Below, one piece after another: positions 22,211 through 33,419 of a stretch of 64,000 bases of DNA. The stretch comes from Scleroderma bovista (lineage: Eukaryota > Basidiomycota > Agaricomycetes > Boletales > Sclerodermataceae): positions 124,001 through 188,000 of the forward strand of contig JAYMGJ010000172.1 in assembly GCA_037178675.1 (NCBI GenBank). The letters run 5' to 3'. Position numbers and translations under genes: made by a program. Below the pieces are notes generated by a model that did no database searches, was not told where the DNA came from, and was given only the letters and a program-made list of their open reading frames with translations. How positions within the stretch are numbered: the stretch's first letter is position 1; every line of letters starts with the position of its first letter.

Positions 22211-23174
22211 GTGGGGGAAGAGGTCAGAACAACCAACAACCAACACCAAATGACAGCAAAATGTGAGTGGTGGTCTTCCTTTGTGTTTCTGGTATTTAAT
22301 CTCCTCAGGGGGATGTGCTGCATGCCTTCAGGCAGGATGCAGGAGGGAAGGGAAGGGCTTCTGATGGGGATGGAATGTGACTGGGGATTGTATTGACTCC
22401 TCTTCAGCCTACCACAGTGGTTAGGAAGAGTCCTGGGATTGAGCAGCGATGATAGATTGATGATAGGGGTGGAATAGCAGTGATGGAGCAACAGGGAAGC
22501 AAGGGGACAGTTCCTGCTTCAAGAATGTGATGGACAGTGATGGGATGGAGTGGACAGAGATGCTAGACTGCGCTTCAGCCTAGAGAAATGATCAGATACA
22601 AGATATATCTGATAAACAACAATATAGGAGCTTTAGGCCAGCACTGGGTGACCTACAAGTCCAAAGACAGAGATAGAGCTTATAGACAGAGAGGGAGAGT
22701 GAATTTGGTCGCTTTATTGAGGGGGAAGCAGACACTTCCTTACAGCCTTTGGCTGCTGGTTTATATACAGGAGGGCTGTGGCCCTGTAAGCACAAATGAC
22801 TAAGTGCTTGGTAAGACATCAGCAAACCCACCCTCATGTGTCCAGACCTGGACAGTTCTGGGCAGAGCCCCAGGACCTCCAGAGTCCCCTAGCAAGGTAC
22901 CCAACTGGCTAGGAGTGTCCAGAACTGTCCCAGACTTGGACCAGAGCTTTAAGACACTGGAAAATCATAAGATGTTTGTGAGCAAGCCACACCAACAGAT
23001 CTGTCCATATCTGTGAAGGTCTAGAGTAACTGTGTTTCAAGTTTGTGCCAGGCTAGTAGTTGGTATAGCAGAATCAGACAGCTTGACAGCAGCAAATGAC
23101 ATCAATTACTAAAAGCGACAACAACAGAAAAAAACTACTGCAACGACGGATGAAGTACGATTAGATAAGCATGA
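22211..23174 (-). repeat. Gene-free stretch, possibly an LTR on the minus strand
   Basis: No convincing coding. 22211-22590 is purine-rich and repetitive. On the minus strand 23090-22590 has a TATA-like TATATAAACC followed by a CAATAAA signal, the layout of a retroelement LTR. I could not find clean ends or target copies. Confidence 0.3.
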
Positions 23175-25639
23175 TTAGTCAAGGTCCACATCAAAGTTTG
23201 TTGTTGCGGCCACGGCAGCGTCATTTTCCACCGTACCATTGCTATATCAATAGATCAGTAAAACAGAGTCATTCGATTTTATGTAATGACTCACCTCCCA
23301 ATCCTTGCCCACTCAATTCGAAGTGACCTTGTCTTCACTGCATGTGTTGGGGAAGTGTCACATTTCTTCATGAGGCCGAGAATCTCCAAGTAGACAGGCG
23401 TGTACGTGGCAACTCTGAATGTAACTTCGCCCTGCGAAGTTGCCATTTCATCGAGTACAACCTTCAGCTTAAGTTTAGTTAGTACATGTCCGCAACAAAA
23501 TGTGAAGTAAAACCAAAAGTACCGCCATGGCAGAAATGGCAACCGTAACTCTTGGGACCTCCGCTGCAAAGACCTCAGGAAATAGCTGCCCGACAGAGGA
23601 AGTACCACTATAAAAGAAATCTATAATCAGTCCCGAGAGTGCAGGATGTGCCAAGTTGTTGGTATGTCCCTGAAAGCAGATCAGACACGGGTAAATGAGC
23701 ACGTACTATGTGACTTACCTGTTCGTCTATGCCATCCCTCAAAAATGCTCCGCGGTCTCCCAATAGGTCCTTCGCAATGGCAGTATTCACTTCTCGGCGG
23801 TTGTTTGGGTCCCACTTGTAGCGTTGAGTCACGTACATGCGAGCTTTCTTCCTCAATGATGAACGCCAATTTCCGAGATCCTCCCAGAGCTGCAGAGCCT
23901 CATGTAAGCCATATATGTTAGACGAAGGTTTCACTTACCAGTTTGCATATATCATTAGAATGTTAAGGCCACCAACCTGGGAAAGGGTAACATTAGCTGG
24001 AATATTGGGTGCATGATACCATACCATCTGCAACAAACAAGCCCTGAGACTGTCTTTCACTGATCGCTTCTTCAACATACTCTGCAGCCTTGACGTTGAA
24101 CTGCGCACGAAGAGGGAAGGCATTAATAGATGAAGCATCGCAATGAGAAAACTGCTTTGCCCGTTCGAGTACGTCCCGAACTGCCAGCTCGTAAAATTGA
24201 ATCTGCGAGGGCTCTGAGCGTTCCATGCGCTCCACCGGAGGACCTGCACGAGGTTGAGTTGACTGGTTTGATACCTCCTTTTGGTTGTCAGCACGAGGTT
24301 GTGGGAGGGAAACTGAAGAGGCCGTCAGCTCCGGGTCTTCTTGCACATCGGGCATATTGGTATTTGTGGTCTTGTGAGACCGTGGTGGGATGGAAGATTG
24401 TTGTTGTCGGATAGTTTTCAATTGCGAAGTATTGGGGAGACGAGGAGCGCGGTTTCGTTGGTGATGCGCAACCACGACGTCTTCAGCAACGCGAGTATCT
24501 TCTACATGTGTGCTTGTCAGCTGATTGATTCTTGAGTAAAGTATGAATCTTACCAGCACGAGTGGCCGGACGGTCCCGATTCAAGTCTGTCCAAAGGTTT
24601 AGTGAAATCGGCAAGCGATGGCCATGATTGTATACCTTGAACGGGAGTGACATAGACTGCCGTGGGTTGAGAACCTTTTAGATGACATTAATCAGAAGTG
24701 CACACGAGCATTCAAACTAAATACCTCGGATGACAGCCTCTGCAAACCTCTCATCGTCACTCGGTGATGTCTCGTCGATGTATTGTCCTTCGTCTGCATA
24801 TTCTCTGGGTTGAGCACCAATTCCGCCACGATCTGGACTTGGGACTGCTAAAAGTGTGTGACCGCGACGAAGTTGGTGCCCGTCCAACGAGGAGTAAAAC
24901 GATGCTGTGTGCCGCAGGCCAGGAGGGCGAGGAGGAGAAGTCGGCCCATCTAATTCATCACGCTGGAAGGACAGTGGGATAACTGATATTTGAGATAATA
25001 AATCAGTGCGCGAATTCAAAACAATATAAGCTGACCTTCGGGTGGGTCAACGGGAAGATCAGGAGAGAGCGAGGTTGTCGTTCCAGACGACACTCGAGAG
25101 ATTCGAGCAGGAGCCTCGGAGCCGGACTGCGATGCTGATGCCAACCTTTTGAGGTGGGATGAGAGGCCATAGGCGCGGGGTTGTTGGCCAATGTCTGGAT
25201 CTCCTTGGGATGAGGGGCAGACAGAGGCTGCACGAGAAGTTGGGGCGGTGGAAGGACGGGAAGCGTTGCTGAAAGTAGTACTGACACGAGATGAAGATAA
25301 CTGAGAGTCTGCGCTACCGCAACTCGATTCGACCTGGCCTCTGGAAACTTGGCCAGTGCCTGGCAGCCTAAAACCGAACTGTTGATCCGGAGCTGCCAAA
25401 CTGAAGGTCGGTTGGGCAGAAAGTGCGACTTGTGAGGCGGTAGCACTGGGGGGAACATGGCGAAGTCTTGGTTGGGGTCTTCCAGAGTGTCGGTTTTCTA
25501 TGGTCTGAGAGCCAAACTCCTGGTCTAAATGAGAAGGGGCCATAGGATTTACCTCTTCTCCCTGGGTTGCAGAATCGAGATCCGTGAGTCGTCTAGGCCG
25601 CCGCGAAGCACTGGTCTGCGCTCGCTCAATGCTCCTCAT
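23175..25639 (-). CDS. DUF6532-domain protein
   Basis: Multi-exon gene reading leftwards from ATG 25639 to TAA at 23177-23175. The first ~350 residues are polar, Ser/Pro/Arg-rich and presumably disordered. The second half has the DUF6532 signature in pieces split by short introns: FYELAVRDVLERAKQFS, YVTQRYKWD, ALSGLIIDFFYSG, GQLFPEVFAAEVPRVTVA and EVTFRVATYTPVYLEILGLM. The last intron ends in GATATAG, and the final exon encodes NGTVENDAAVAATTNFDV and a stop. Function is unknown; this domain is expanded in agaricomycetes. The start codon lies about 110 bp from the inversion breakpoint, so its original upstream region may be the flank at 4069-4342. Exon joins are inferred by eye. Confidence 0.7.
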
Positions 25640-25749
25640 CTGTGCGATTTGACCTCCGGTACCTTTTCCACAGCGTGAGACTGCCTGACCGCAACATTTC
25701 CTTCTTCAACTAGATGGTTGAATGAGTGGAGAGATATTCAACAAGTAGA

Positions 25750-25777
25750 TTACAGTCAGAGTCCAATGGGGTGACAT
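25750..25777 (-). repeat. Inversion-breakpoint inverted repeat, right copy (28 bp)
   Basis: Reverse complement of 4343-4370. To its left, protease coding breaks off into unrelated sequence about 110 bp upstream of the DUF6532 start codon. Confidence 0.8.
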
Positions 25778-26119
25778 ACAATGTCATCGGGGTGACGTCG
25801 CCAGAGGGAAAACGGATAGGTAGATCGGTTGCTTCGGTGATTATGGTGGTGGTGGTGCCGTCGAATAGACGGAGAACGATTGGGGATACCGAGTAGCGTG
25901 AAAGAGTGTTCATATTGGCAAATGACGGATCTACAAAACAGTGGGTAGAACCCGAATCTACTAACACAGGAAAGGAAGGCATAGTATGGTCAACAATTGT
26001 TACAGAGGGTCGGAGAGAGTTTGGATTGGAAAGAGTGGCTGCATTGAGTCGGGCCTCCATAGGTGCACAGTTGGGAACAACGCAACTCCCACTCTGTGCG
26101 GAGTCTCGGGAGTTGCTAT

Positions 26120-27500
26120 CTATTTTTTTGCCTCGGTGGAGGCCGTCGGTTTGGCTTCAAACATGTTGTTCGTAGTAGTGGTGGTAGCTGCCCTAGCCTT
26201 GGCTGCTCGAGAGCCTGACTTGGGGCAGTCCTTGGCCTTGTGGCCAGTTGCACCACAGAACATGCACAGATTCATGTCGAACCTGCGCTTGTGTTCCTCA
26301 GAGGTCAGCTTGCCATCCTTGCCAAGCTTGTCCGAAAGCTCAGCAGTCTTGCCCGACTTGTTAGTTTTCTGAGTCGGGGTTGACGACGAAGAAGACTGGG
26401 CAGCGTTGCCCGAGGGTTTACCCTTATCGGTTTTACCTGACTTGGTGTTGGGGGTGTTGGTACTAGTGCTGGTAGAGGTCTTGTTCTGATGAGCGACCTC
26501 TTCCTTGCGTTCCCAATATTGGGCGTCGATCTCCTGGGTGAGGATGTGAAGACCATTCAGAGTGCACGGTTTACCGACGTGGCTGATCTCGTCCTTGATT
26601 TGGTCGGGGAGACCTGTGTAGAAGTGATGACGCAGGGCACCATCGCCATAGCCCCAAATCTGGGACGCGATATGGTTGAAATCAACCACGTATCTGTTGG
26701 CACAATGGTTTTCCTTCATGTGGAGGTGGTCAAGCTGATGCTCAGCGTCGGCAACAGGGTCGTGGGGACCGAAGGTTGTTTGGAGTTCAATAACGAACTC
26801 TTCCCAATCGGTCATCCAGATCGGACGGTTGTGGGGGTCTCCTGCACCGAGTAGGTCTGGCTCGAACCATTCAAGAGCCATTCCTTTGAGGTAGGATTGC
26901 GTGAATGTGACCTTGGTTCGGTCAGTGCGAAACACCTTCGGTCGGTCCTGGAAGTTGAGCTCACACTGGACTAGGAATGTGCGCAACTTCTTTGGATCGG
27001 TCCCATCGAAGGTGTCAGGTTCGCGCACCTTGGTGCGAGACGAAGACTCGGATGAGCGCGAAGATCGCACGAGTCTGTCGATAGCGATGGAGAGGTTATT
27101 GAAAATGACTAGACCAGCCTCTTCTTGGTCGGGGATACCCTCAATAGGGTCTTCACCACCATCATCAGGGTTTGGATCGTCGGGGTCATTGGGACCATCA
27201 CCACCGGGACCACCGTCACTGGGGCCATTGTCATCGGGATGGTCACCACCCAGGTCATCGCCGAGGTCTTCGACGAAAGCCCCAGGTGGGCGACACTGAG
27301 CAGGGGAGGAGGCTCTCCGAGCGGAGAAGCCTTGGAATTGGGAGACAGAGTCGGGTGAGCGCCTGAGGCTAGTCAGAGTGCTTAAGGCAGCAGCCCGACG
27401 AGTGTCGGATGCTGAGGGTTCTGGGTTGTTTGCGCGAGTGAGTTTGGATTGTCCTGGACATAGATGATTGTGAACTCGTACAAGACTTGAGTTCGAATAT
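26120..27500 (-). CDS. gag: Gypsy gag with CCHC zinc knuckle
   Basis: The frame is open from the end of the LTR to TAG at 26122-26120, with no internal stops. After a polar start and an Asp/Gly/Pro-rich acidic stretch, the retrotransposon gag domain follows: PDTFDGTDPKKLRTFLVQC, SYLKGMALEWFEP, HCANRYVVDFNHIA and FYTGLPDQIKDE. A basic Ser/Thr/Lys linker leads to the zinc knuckle CMFCGATGHKAKDC. The start codon is uncertain: no ATG is in frame near the 5' end, while an ATG at about 27463 (MSRTIQT) is in another frame, so a small frameshift there is possible. The stop comes right after an A7 run. Confidence 0.85.
26123..26129 (-). promoter_or_regulatory. A7 slippery run at the gag-pol junction (possible -1 frameshift site)
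   Basis: Gag ends GCA AAA AAA TAG. Slipping back one base reads on into the frame of the protease without another stop (KIDSNSRDS.. then the ATG at 26060). The layout fits -1 programmed frameshifting, but no downstream structure was tested. Confidence 0.5.
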
Positions 27501-27502
27501 AC

Positions 27503-28127
27503 TGTCAAGACCAGTTCTTCACCGATCTGATCTCTACAGTGGATCTGGGGTCAGAGGTTGGCCTAGCGGTAAGACCAGGATGCTACGTAGCGTAGTTGCA
27601 CTTCCCAAGTAATAGGAAGGCCGACCGAGGGTCTGACGGAGAGTCCGAGGGTAAACGGTCTACGACCGAGTGCTTGTACAAGGATAGAGACGGAGAGCAC
27701 GAAGAGAGAACAGATGAGAAGTATCTTATTCGATATTTGAACTGAAACTACAACAGACCGAGTATCTAGGTATTTATACTGAGTGGAACGGATGAGGCGA
27801 TGTACGGGAAGTCGGGATTACTGACGAATGACGAGCGCAGTCGCGCTGCGCGCTGAGTAAGTACGGTAAGTGCGATAACCGGATTACCGATGAGTATCGT
27901 ATTAGTAATGCAATGGGACAGGAACGTATAGTAACCGGAAACAAGAAAGGAAACATATTAGGTAATAGTACAGAGAGACAGATCGGACAACATGCTCACC
28001 GATCGGTGGCGATACAGGACAGATAGAGAGAAACGGAAACGGGAGTACATACAATAAAACGGACAGCGAATGCGTGGACGCGATCGGATACTAGGGTACA
28101 GGGTGATCGGATGTCACGGTCATGACA
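27503..28127 (-). repeat. 5' LTR of the gypsy element (625 bp)
   Basis: Reads TGTCATGACC..CTTGACA on the minus strand. Partner of 9012-9636. It holds a TATA-like stretch (TATAAATACC) and starts the transcript towards gag. Confidence 0.9.
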
Positions 28128-28755
28128 GATGCCTGGAAAAAGCTGAGTGAGCGCTATGAGGGGAAAGGAAAACAATCTATTGCCTACCTTATAAGCGAGC
28201 TCTTCCAAAATACACTCTCGGATGACGAATCTATGCACAGTTGAATTCCATGCGGCAGAAGGCCAATGTGTTGAAAACGCTTGGCCAACCGCTCGAAGAA
28301 TCTCTCATTGTGATTGCCATGGTAATCTCACTCCCACCTACCTATTCTACTCTTTGGACCATTTTAATGGCCGCCAATGACAAACTCACAACAGATGCTG
28401 TCATCAGCCAAGTCCTAATTGAGGAAAAGTCGAGGAAGATAGCCTCGACTCATTCGGCTCTCGCCGCGAAGACAACGGGATGATCTAAACAGAAAGGAAA
28501 GGGAAAAGTTAGTAAAGAGGAAAAAGGAAAAAAGGCATGCACTTACTGCTTGAAGAGCGGTCATACCAAGGATGAGTGTTGGGCCAAATGAGCCGCTGAA
28601 CGCTCATCAGAGAAAGATGATACATCAAAGGAGCAAGCTGATAAAAAGGAGTTAGCGGCTCGCATCACGAAAACGGGATCAACCCACTTACCACCACTCC
28701 GTCTATTCTTGGCACAACAGACCAGTATCCCTATTCAAAGGGACTGTGTCGTCGA
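28128..28755 (+). mobile_element. Copia element E1, remainder of gag (continues from 9637)
   Basis: Reads AWKKLSERYEGKGKQS, MVISLPPTYSTLW, AANDKLTTDAVISQVL, then the zinc knuckle CTYCLKSGHTKDECWAK and a trace of the protease region (DCVVDS). A small deletion near 28235 shifts the frame, and TGA at 28481 and 28589 fall at likely Arg codons. Element homology stops near 28755. Confidence 0.8.
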
Positions 28756-28849
28756 CTCCACTCATCAGCAAAACCAGAGGCAGCTGTCCAGAGCTGGCCA
28801 GCACTGGACAGTGTTATAGTATTCATAGCAAGGGTCCACCTGTGGAGTG

Positions 28850-29100
28850 CTTTCATAGAGCTATCACAGTTTCCACAGCCTGTTGTACTTCCATAGCACT
28901 GTCACAGTATCCACAGCCTGTTGTACTTCCATAGCACTGTCACAGTATCCACAGCCTGTTGTACTTCCATAGCACTGTCACAGTATCCACAGCCTGTTGT
29001 ACTTCCATAGCACTGTCACAGTATCCCCAGTATCTAGTATTTCCATAGCACTGTCACAGTATCCCCAGTATCTAGTACTTCCATAGAACTATCATTGTCA
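28850..29100 (+). repeat. 38-bp tandem repeat, about six copies
   Basis: The unit contains CACAGCCTGTTGTACTTCCA and TAGCACTGTCACAGTATC. Exact 38-bp spacing is seen at 28874, 28912, 28950 and 28988, and copies degrade to the right. Surrounding DNA (28756-29320) has no gene that I can support. Confidence 0.9.
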
Positions 29101-29339
29101 TGATATGCATAGTCTATCACAGTATTCAATGGCTATCACAGTCACATACCAGGGGTAGACACTGGATATAGCATGCATTTATTCTAGAATTCAGGTAATG
29201 ATATCTTACTCTAGTCTAAAATAATGCCAAATTTGCCATCACTTCCAGCATCTGCATCAGACACATCACCATGTGGGCCACTTCCACCAGCACTTTTAAA
29301 AACCAGTAAAATAAGCACAGTTAAAAAAACCCCCAATGC

Positions 29340-30451
29340 TTACATTCCAGAACGTGTGATTTCATGGCACATGTGGTTAAGCTTAGGGCCGTGCACACCA
29401 TGGCCCTCCAACTGTTGAATAAGATTGAGGAATTTGTTCCATTTCGAGTGATAAAGTGGTCCACTGAATGTAGGATATTTCGCCTTGCCATATGTCTTGT
29501 AGCCATCGAGGACGCATTGGACCTGTATAATACACATGGTAGTTTGGTGCACATCAGGTGTTGGGACTTACTGCAGTCATAGCAAGGGCCAACATCCCAT
29601 TTGGGACATGGCGCCCAAATTCTTCTTGTCGACGTCGTCATCATCGTCATCGTCATCGTCATTGTTGTCCTCTTCATTGACCTCATCCTCAAGTTGGCCA
29701 CCATCAGGCGTGACTCTTGATGATTTTTCCATGTTCTTTGAAGTATGAAGCTTCTGTGCGGCAATCATATCCTTTTTTTTTGTTCTTGATGTTTTCGTTC
29801 TTCTGCCATCAGCTTCATTCCAAAGGCAACGGTCATTGGTCTTGGATCGGATTTCGAGGCAAGTTGATCATGGGCTGGAACAGTAGATGGCTATCAAAGT
29901 TGAAAGATAGAATAAATTTGATGTACAAGTGGGACTCACTGTCAATTTGAAGCCAAATCTTTCACCAGCTTTCGCTACTTTGATTGACCTTGCGGCAAGT
30001 TTCGAGGATGGATCATCAACCTGTCAAAAGAGCTGCTGTAAGTAAGCACACGTATCAACAGAAAAAAATACATCGCGCTCTGGTTCATTGTCATCGCTTG
30101 GAATGGTCGCGGTCTTCTGTGTCTGAAAAGTTGGATGAAGGGTAGTGTCAACATGAGCCCACTGCAACTTAGCTTATGTACCTTTTTTACCCTTTTAGTC
30201 GGGGACTCGGGCGCCATTGGGTTAGGCACCTCCCTGGCATCCTTGAGTCTATCTTGCATCTTCTGAGATTGGACCGCAATGGCATCGCCAACCTTTCGAA
30301 GTTGCTCTGCAGCACCTCCAGTGCCCTTACCAACACGGTGGCTTCGGCGAGCAGTATTTGCAAGACTTTTTACTTTCTTCGAAGGTGGAGCTGGCGCAAT
30401 TTGCTCATCAGAAAGGTGCTGTTTGTGCGTCTTCAGGTTGTTCGGTGCCAT
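29340..30451 (-). CDS. Unknown multi-exon protein with acidic run
   Basis: Reads leftwards from ATG 30451 (MAPNNLKTHKQHLSDEQIAP). Early residues are basic with likely nuclear-localisation runs (KKVKS, TKRVKK). Probable exons join at TQKTATIPSDDNEPERD and VDDPSSKLAARSIKVAKA. Later exons include MTVAFGMKLMAEERKHQEQK, a Glu/Asp-rich run of some ten Asp, and a last exon CVLDGYKTYGKAKYPTFSGP to a stop near 29340. A nine-A run near 29770 may hide a frameshift. I do not recognise a domain. The composition suggests a nuclear protein, but that is inference. Confidence 0.45.
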
Positions 30452-30711
30452 GTAGTAGAAGGCACAGCAATGGAAAGTAGGCGGAAGCACACAACACGAA
30501 GCATAGACTGAAGCAAGAAATTAGTATTTATGTAGTACTAATCTTCTAAGTGAAGTACACGTAGGGTTCAAAATTCAAATACTATGTCCCTGTTTGGCTA
30601 AGTCATGTCGCCTCATGCCCACCCACAAAACTCAACAAGTGTGTAGTTTGATTCAACGATTTTGGAGATCATAGTCACGGAGTAGGTGTGGAATTTGAAT
30701 GGCACGACAAA

Positions 30712-33274
30712 CTATATGTGGTTGGGTTCCCATGCCGTTCCGACAGAGCCCAAACTAAAGCATTGTCGCCGCTTTGACAACTGCTTTGAAGGGAAGGGAG
30801 AAGGCCGCTTCAACGTGGCAGGGACAGCCAAGGAGACAGTTGATGGCAGTTGTGTTGAGGATTGCTGATACTGGTAAGGCGAAGAAGGGGGGTCGAAATC
30901 GGGGAGATTGTCAACATATTTATGAAGTAATTCAATAACATTCCGATGCACGTTGGGGGTGGAGGGCCCGGATTGTCTGTGTTGGTCTTCCCCCTTGACG
31001 AGCTCTTTCCATTCCTTGGTGAGGTGTTTCAAATTGTCGAAATACGGAGTGAACTGCTTGTCGATGATAGAGTTGGGTGAGTAAATGAAATGACTCTTCA
31101 CGTTCCGAGCAATGATTAGGCCACCTGGATGCATGGCACCCTCCCCCCACACGTGGATAATGAAATCGTCATCTTCTGGCTGCGTATGATTCGATCCATC
31201 TGGGCCGTCGTGGAGTATGCAGAGCCACATAAACACGTAAAAAAAAGATTCTAAGTCATCTGCAGCTACATGATTGATCGTGGACCCATTGCAGTCAGAA
31301 ATCTGACGTAGTATCTGTAATGACATGAAGGGCAATGTGCCCTGACAGTTTATCAGTACTTGCATTAAATAAGTGATAAATAAACATATGGTCCCCTTCG
31401 GGTACTTGACCTCACCTGGTTTCAGGTGCATTGCATAGTCGAAATTGATTAGATATAATTGACACAAGGTGCCTTTTCGGGCCCGCTCGAAGATAAGGTT
31501 GTTGGGGCTGATGTCACCATGCAGGACACTTTTGAGGTCAATGAGACGTTGGTGAACTGGTGGACATTAGTAAGAGGTGCAAGAGTGCTCTAAGACACTC
31601 ACTCTCGAGCCCGCTGATCAATCCAAGTAAGAGCTCCTTTTGAGACCAAAAGGTTGAAAGGGGACTACCCATGGGACGTAAAAGTTGACACCGGTGGACA
31701 CGATTTACAAATCTCGCAGACGGTTTCCAAGCAGCTGGTCTGTAGCACAAGGTCGAATCATCTTCGCCATTATATTGCACAGTCCACGATTTCAGGAGTA
31801 GCGGTACACCTTTGATGTCAGCGATGTGAGAAAGAATGGATGCTTCGTGGTCGGCCAGTGCTTCATCAACCCAGTTATCCTTCAACATGTAGTCATTGTC
31901 ATCTAGTTGCCCTTCATTCGCTTCACCAAGACCTGTGTCAACCGGACAAACATGGTAGCATACGGTACCACGTCCAATGAAGCCGCTGCTCGACAACAGC
32001 AGCTCAATAATATTGTAGATTTCGTTTGGCCCAAAGATAACTGTGCTGATAAAGTTATGATGGTTGACTTGTTTGGGAATGGAGGGGATGTGACATATGT
32101 TGATCGTCAGATCGTATCCCAGAAGATCTCTATTGGCATGGGCGAACGCATGGATTACCTCTGTTACATGCTGGAGGTCGCGATGAAAACTAAGGGGGGA
32201 CAAGACTTGTACTCCTGAGCGGTCGTAGAAGTGAACTCGCATGTGGAAATCGGCAAAGGAAATGGCGAGTACGTAGCGATGCCATGGCTGAGAGGATAAA
32301 AGCAAGTATGCCTTTGTATTAAGCGTCTTGATGAGAGTTGTATTTGCAGCGAGTGTACTATAGGTGAATTCGCCCAGGGCCTTGAGGCTTTTCCAAGTGA
32401 TGGGGCCACCATCCCGACCTTCGAGGAGGATAAGGTCAGGTTTGCGGCTCCAACAGGGCTCATCATCTAATGAGTCCAATTTTTTCACTGAGAAGTCACC
32501 GTACCACCAACAGAGAGCTTGTGTCTGCTTTTCACCATGTCCAAAGTGCTCCAACACTGTCATAGCGAGTGCGTTCAAGAACGCTGCAAATTGATTTTCG
32601 ACTAGCTTGCCCTTCTTCATCCTGTTTCCAGAAAAGTAGTGCTCATCCTTCGACGAATCCCCGTCGTATGCTGCCCCTTGGTGAGGTCGTCCATCCAGAA
32701 AGGAGGATCCCTCAGCGCTACTCGTGCCCACATCTTCGATGTCCGTGTCCGTTCCTCGTGCTGCCTGCCCCAACTCTGGCTTCTCTCCCCTTTGATGTCC
32801 CTGATTATTGGCAAATGGATAGCCAAAGTGATCGTCAGTGATGTGCACATTGATCTCTCTAGGTATGATCTCTTGCCACTTCCACTTCCTGGTTTTCATG
32901 TCATATAGTATGTCTTTTCTAGCAAGGGCGAGATCCGATTTCTTTGCTGATCGTGACTGGGAAGCAGATTTAAGTGCGTGAGCCTCCAAGCGAGTCAACC
33001 TACGAGGACCAAGTGCTTTAGAGGCAAGTGTTGATGTAGTAATCTTGCGATAAGCCTTGTTCAGATCTCCAGATGTGAAAGATGGAAGGGCGGGAAAAAT
33101 ACGATGTATGAGACCGACAAAGCTGCACGGAACCCTCAACTTATCCTCCTCAAGGGTCAAACCCTTCATTTCGTGGTTGAGAATTTCATCCATGTTGGGA
33201 ACAGTACGTCCCTTTGGAGGTGCGGCTGTAGAGCTAAGTTTTTGAAAGAAATCTGTGTGCCACTCCCTTTGCAT
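30712..33274 (-). CDS. FunK1-type (fungal-specific) protein kinase
   Basis: Starts at or near ATG 33274 (MQREWHTDFFQKL). The N-terminal half includes FAAFLNALAMTVLEHFGHGE and KPDLILLEGRDGG, and the kinase part has CQLLRPMGSPLSTFWSQKE. An intron at 31557-31602 leads to the catalytic loop HGDISPNNL and to LINFDYAMH. The usual metal-binding Asp of the DFG-like motif in FunK1 (DFD or DWD) reads Asn here. After it, GTLPFMSLQIL and DDLESFFYVFMWLCIL are typical. The bases between HLKPGE and GTLPF stay open but look intron-like, so this splice is uncertain. The C-terminal tail is Ser/Pro-rich, ending at 30712. The family is often expanded near transposons. Confidence 0.8.
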
Positions 33275-33419
33275 GGCAGCTATCAGACTCCTACCCACTC
33301 ACCCAAGAGGTCGTCGTGAATGCGAAGTAGCGCTTAGTCAGCAAGATAGCCTTGAAGTTATTGAAGTGCCGGATCTGATGGGGACTTTTGTGGTCATCAA
33401 TAAAGGTAAAATTTCAACT

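Larger units (their letters stand above)
25750..26129 (-). pseudogene. Gypsy aspartic protease, cut by the inversion
   Basis: In the -1 frame after gag. It contains the active-site motif VLVDSGSTHCFVD and the flap-like region FDGTTTTIITEATDLPIRF, then LYVTPLDSDC, which is where gypsy sequence ends. The following residues are encoded by non-element DNA. The matching continuation (KIVLGHNW) starts the pol frame at 4371. Confidence 0.85.
25750..28127 (-). mobile_element. Ty3/gypsy chromovirus, 5' half (LTR, gag, protease)
   Basis: From 28127 leftwards: 5' LTR, gag with zinc knuckle, a possible -1 frameshift site, and aspartic protease, ending inside the protease/RT spacer at 25750. The rest of the same element is at 4343-9636. 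The bases outside the LTR (GATGC, 28128-28132) are the other copy of the target duplication. Confidence 0.9.

Noticed and set aside
22590..23090. Solo LTR with defined ends
   Set aside because: TATA-like and polyadenylation-like signals are present, but I found no matching target duplication, so only a low-confidence repeat is reported.
5560..28591. TGA recoded as Arg (altered genetic code or editing)
   Set aside because: Intact host genes here use TGA as a normal stop (for example the membrane protein ending 55137 and zinc-finger copy 1 ending 40277). CpG decay explains the transposon stops more simply.
28850..29100. CRISPR array
   Set aside because: 38-bp units repeat head to tail with no unique spacers, and the sequence is eukaryotic.
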